Source: Pseudomonas sp. MWU16-30317
Lineage (GTDB): Bacteria > Pseudomonadota > Gammaproteobacteria > Pseudomonadales > Pseudomonadaceae
Reading direction: 5' to 3'
Length of the DNA stretch: 64,000 nt
Assembly (NCBI RefSeq): GCF_020515695.1
Contig: NZ_JAIWJA010000005.1
Location: forward strand, 62,001 to 126,000
This document shows positions 63,189 through 64,000 of the stretch, one piece after another. Within the stretch, counting starts at the first letter, position 1, and the number at the start of each line of letters is the position of its first letter. The notes below the pieces were generated by a model. That model worked only from the letters and a program-made list of their open reading frames with translations. It had not been told where the DNA came from and did no database searches. Position numbers and translations under genes: made by a program.

Positions 63189-63800
63189 GTGATTGGACGC
63201 TTGCGCGGCACCCTCGCTGAAAAACAGCCGCCGCACCTGATTATCGATGTCAACGGTCTCGGCTATGAGCTCGAAGTGCCCATGACTACGCTTTACCGTC
63301 TGCCGCCCGTCGGCCAGCCGGTGACCCTGCATACCCATCTGGTGGTGCGCGAGGATGCTCAGTTACTCTACGGTTTTTTCGAGCGCCGCGAACGCGAACT
63401 GTTTCGCGAGTTGATCCGCCTGAACGGCGTCGGGCCCAAGCTGGCATTGGCCTTGATGTCCGGCCTGGATGTCGATGAGCTGGTACGCTGCGTCCAGGCG
63501 CAGGATACCTCGGCGCTGGTGAAAATCCCCGGCGTCGGCAAAAAGACCGCCGAGCGCTTGCTGGTGGAACTCAAGGACCGCTTCAAGGCCTGGGAAACCG
63601 TGCCGAGCATGTTCCAGCTGGTGTCCGATGGGCCCCAAGGCAGCAGTGTGCCGGTGGCTACGGCTGAGCACGACGCGGTCAGCGCGCTGATCTCGCTGGG
63701 TTACAAGCCGCAGGAAGCGAGCAAGGCCGTGTCGGCCATCAAAGAGAAGGGCCTGAGCAGTGAAGATCTGATCAGGCGTGCGCTGAAGGGAATGATCTAA
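63189..63800 (+). CDS. ruvA: Holliday junction branch-migration protein RuvA
   Basis: 203 residues from GTG 63189 (read MIGRLRGTLAEKQPPHLIID). The N-terminal OB-fold precedes two helix-hairpin-helix motifs (RLNGVGPKLALALMSG and KIPGVGKKTAERLLVE) and a C-terminal RuvB-binding domain (AVSALISLGYKPQEASKAVS). ruvB starts at the base after the stop. Confidence 0.97.
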   Translation: MIGRLRGTLAEKQPPHLIIDVNGLGYELEVPMTTLYRLPPVGQPVTLHTHLVVREDAQLLYGFFERRERELFRELIRLNGVGPKLALALMSGLDVDELVRCVQAQDTSALVKIPGVGKKTAERLLVELKDRFKAWETVPSMFQLVSDGPQGSSVPVATAEHDAVSALISLGYKPQEASKAVSAIKEKGLSSEDLIRRALKGMI

Positions 63801-64000
63801 GTGATTGAAGCCGACCGACTGATCACCGCCGCTCCCAGCGGCCGTGATCGCGAAGAGCAGCAGGACCGCGCGATTCGTCCGCTGAGCCTGGCCGACTATA
63901 TCGGCCAGCCGACCGTGCGCGAGCAGATGGAGCTGTTCATCCAGGCAGCCCGCGGGCGCAACGAATCCCTCGACCATACCCTGATCTTCGGTCCGCCCGG
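63801..64000 (+). CDS. ruvB: Holliday junction branch-migration ATPase RuvB, N-terminal part (runs off the window)
   Basis: Begins at GTG 63801 immediately after the ruvA stop (read MIEADRLITAAPSGRDREEQ). The first 66 residues are visible, ending at the start of the Walker A motif TLIFGPPG. AAA+ motor working with RuvA. Confidence 0.95.
   Translation, partial: MIEADRLITAAPSGRDREEQQDRAIRPLSLADYIGQPTVREQMELFIQAARGRNESLDHTLIFGPP

Overview
The window is chromosomal, core-genome DNA of a Pseudomonas (Gammaproteobacteria), GC-rich, and most likely from the P. fluorescens/P. putida side of the genus rather than P. aeruginosa. The evidence is gene order (lpxD-fabZ-lpxA-lpxB-rnhB-dnaE-accA-tilS-pyrG-kdsA-eno-ftsB-ispD; ispF-truD-surE-pcm-nlpD-rpoS-rsmZ-fdxA-mutS-pncC-recA-recX), the Gac/Rsm small RNA RsmZ between rpoS and fdxA, OprD porins, and many short palindromes of the GTGGGAGC...GCCCGCGAA type that are common in these species. 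No prophage, transposase, integrase or CRISPR array was found.

Layout. 1-3791: lipid A and fatty-acid genes in overlapping order (lpxD fragment, fabZ, lpxA, lpxB) plus rnhB. 3972-15409: replication and central metabolism (dnaE, accA, tilS, pyrG, kdsA, eno, ftsB, ispD). 15512-18495: glutathione-dependent formaldehyde detoxification (gfnR-like LysR regulator, adhC, fghA). 18661-23835: ispF-truD-surE-pcm-nlpD-rpoS. 23923-24243: RsmZ with a distal GacA site. 24863-30634: fdxA, mutS, pncC, recA (LexA box), recX. 30639-34757: LOG-family protein, small ribbon-helix-helix-like protein, PA3611-like exported protein, TapT, ErdR-like regulator, dgkA. 34762-36588: finR/fpr divergent pair. 36688-43207: trmO, small secreted protein, DUF1456 protein, pseudouridine-synthase-like protein, GNAT, rimO, kup. 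43881-47872: acvB and mprF, which handle aminoacyl-phosphatidylglycerol. 48124-48400: two initiator tRNA genes, each with its own promoter and terminator. 48677-55484: dinB (LexA box), a lipoprotein, proS, two tandem oprD-type porins. 56394 to the end: HIT protein, slyX, a membrane/cold-shock fusion, a Dps-family protein, a ribbon-helix-helix protein, FmdB-type zinc ribbon, aspS, yebC, ruvC, ruvA and the start of ruvB.

Most genes are ordinary housekeeping genes. The unexplained structure is between genes. Two intergenic regions, 24289-24784 and 43291-43797, each carry a pair of large palindromes of about 220 bp in opposite orientation. The stems differ between the copies but stay paired, and both lie between converging transcription units. 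Upstream of the second oprD there are three TGTCGC boxes spaced exactly 21 bp apart, and both oprD leaders share a hairpin. Other points are a perfect 13-bp hairpin 8 nt before the pncC start, a row of hairpins before ftsB, a pseudouridine-synthase-fold protein without the expected catalytic aspartate, and a long leader in front of the membrane/cold-shock fusion gene.

All calls come from reading the sequence and general knowledge of the families; no database search or folding calculation was run. Comparisons with PAO1 or KT2440 gene order are from memory.
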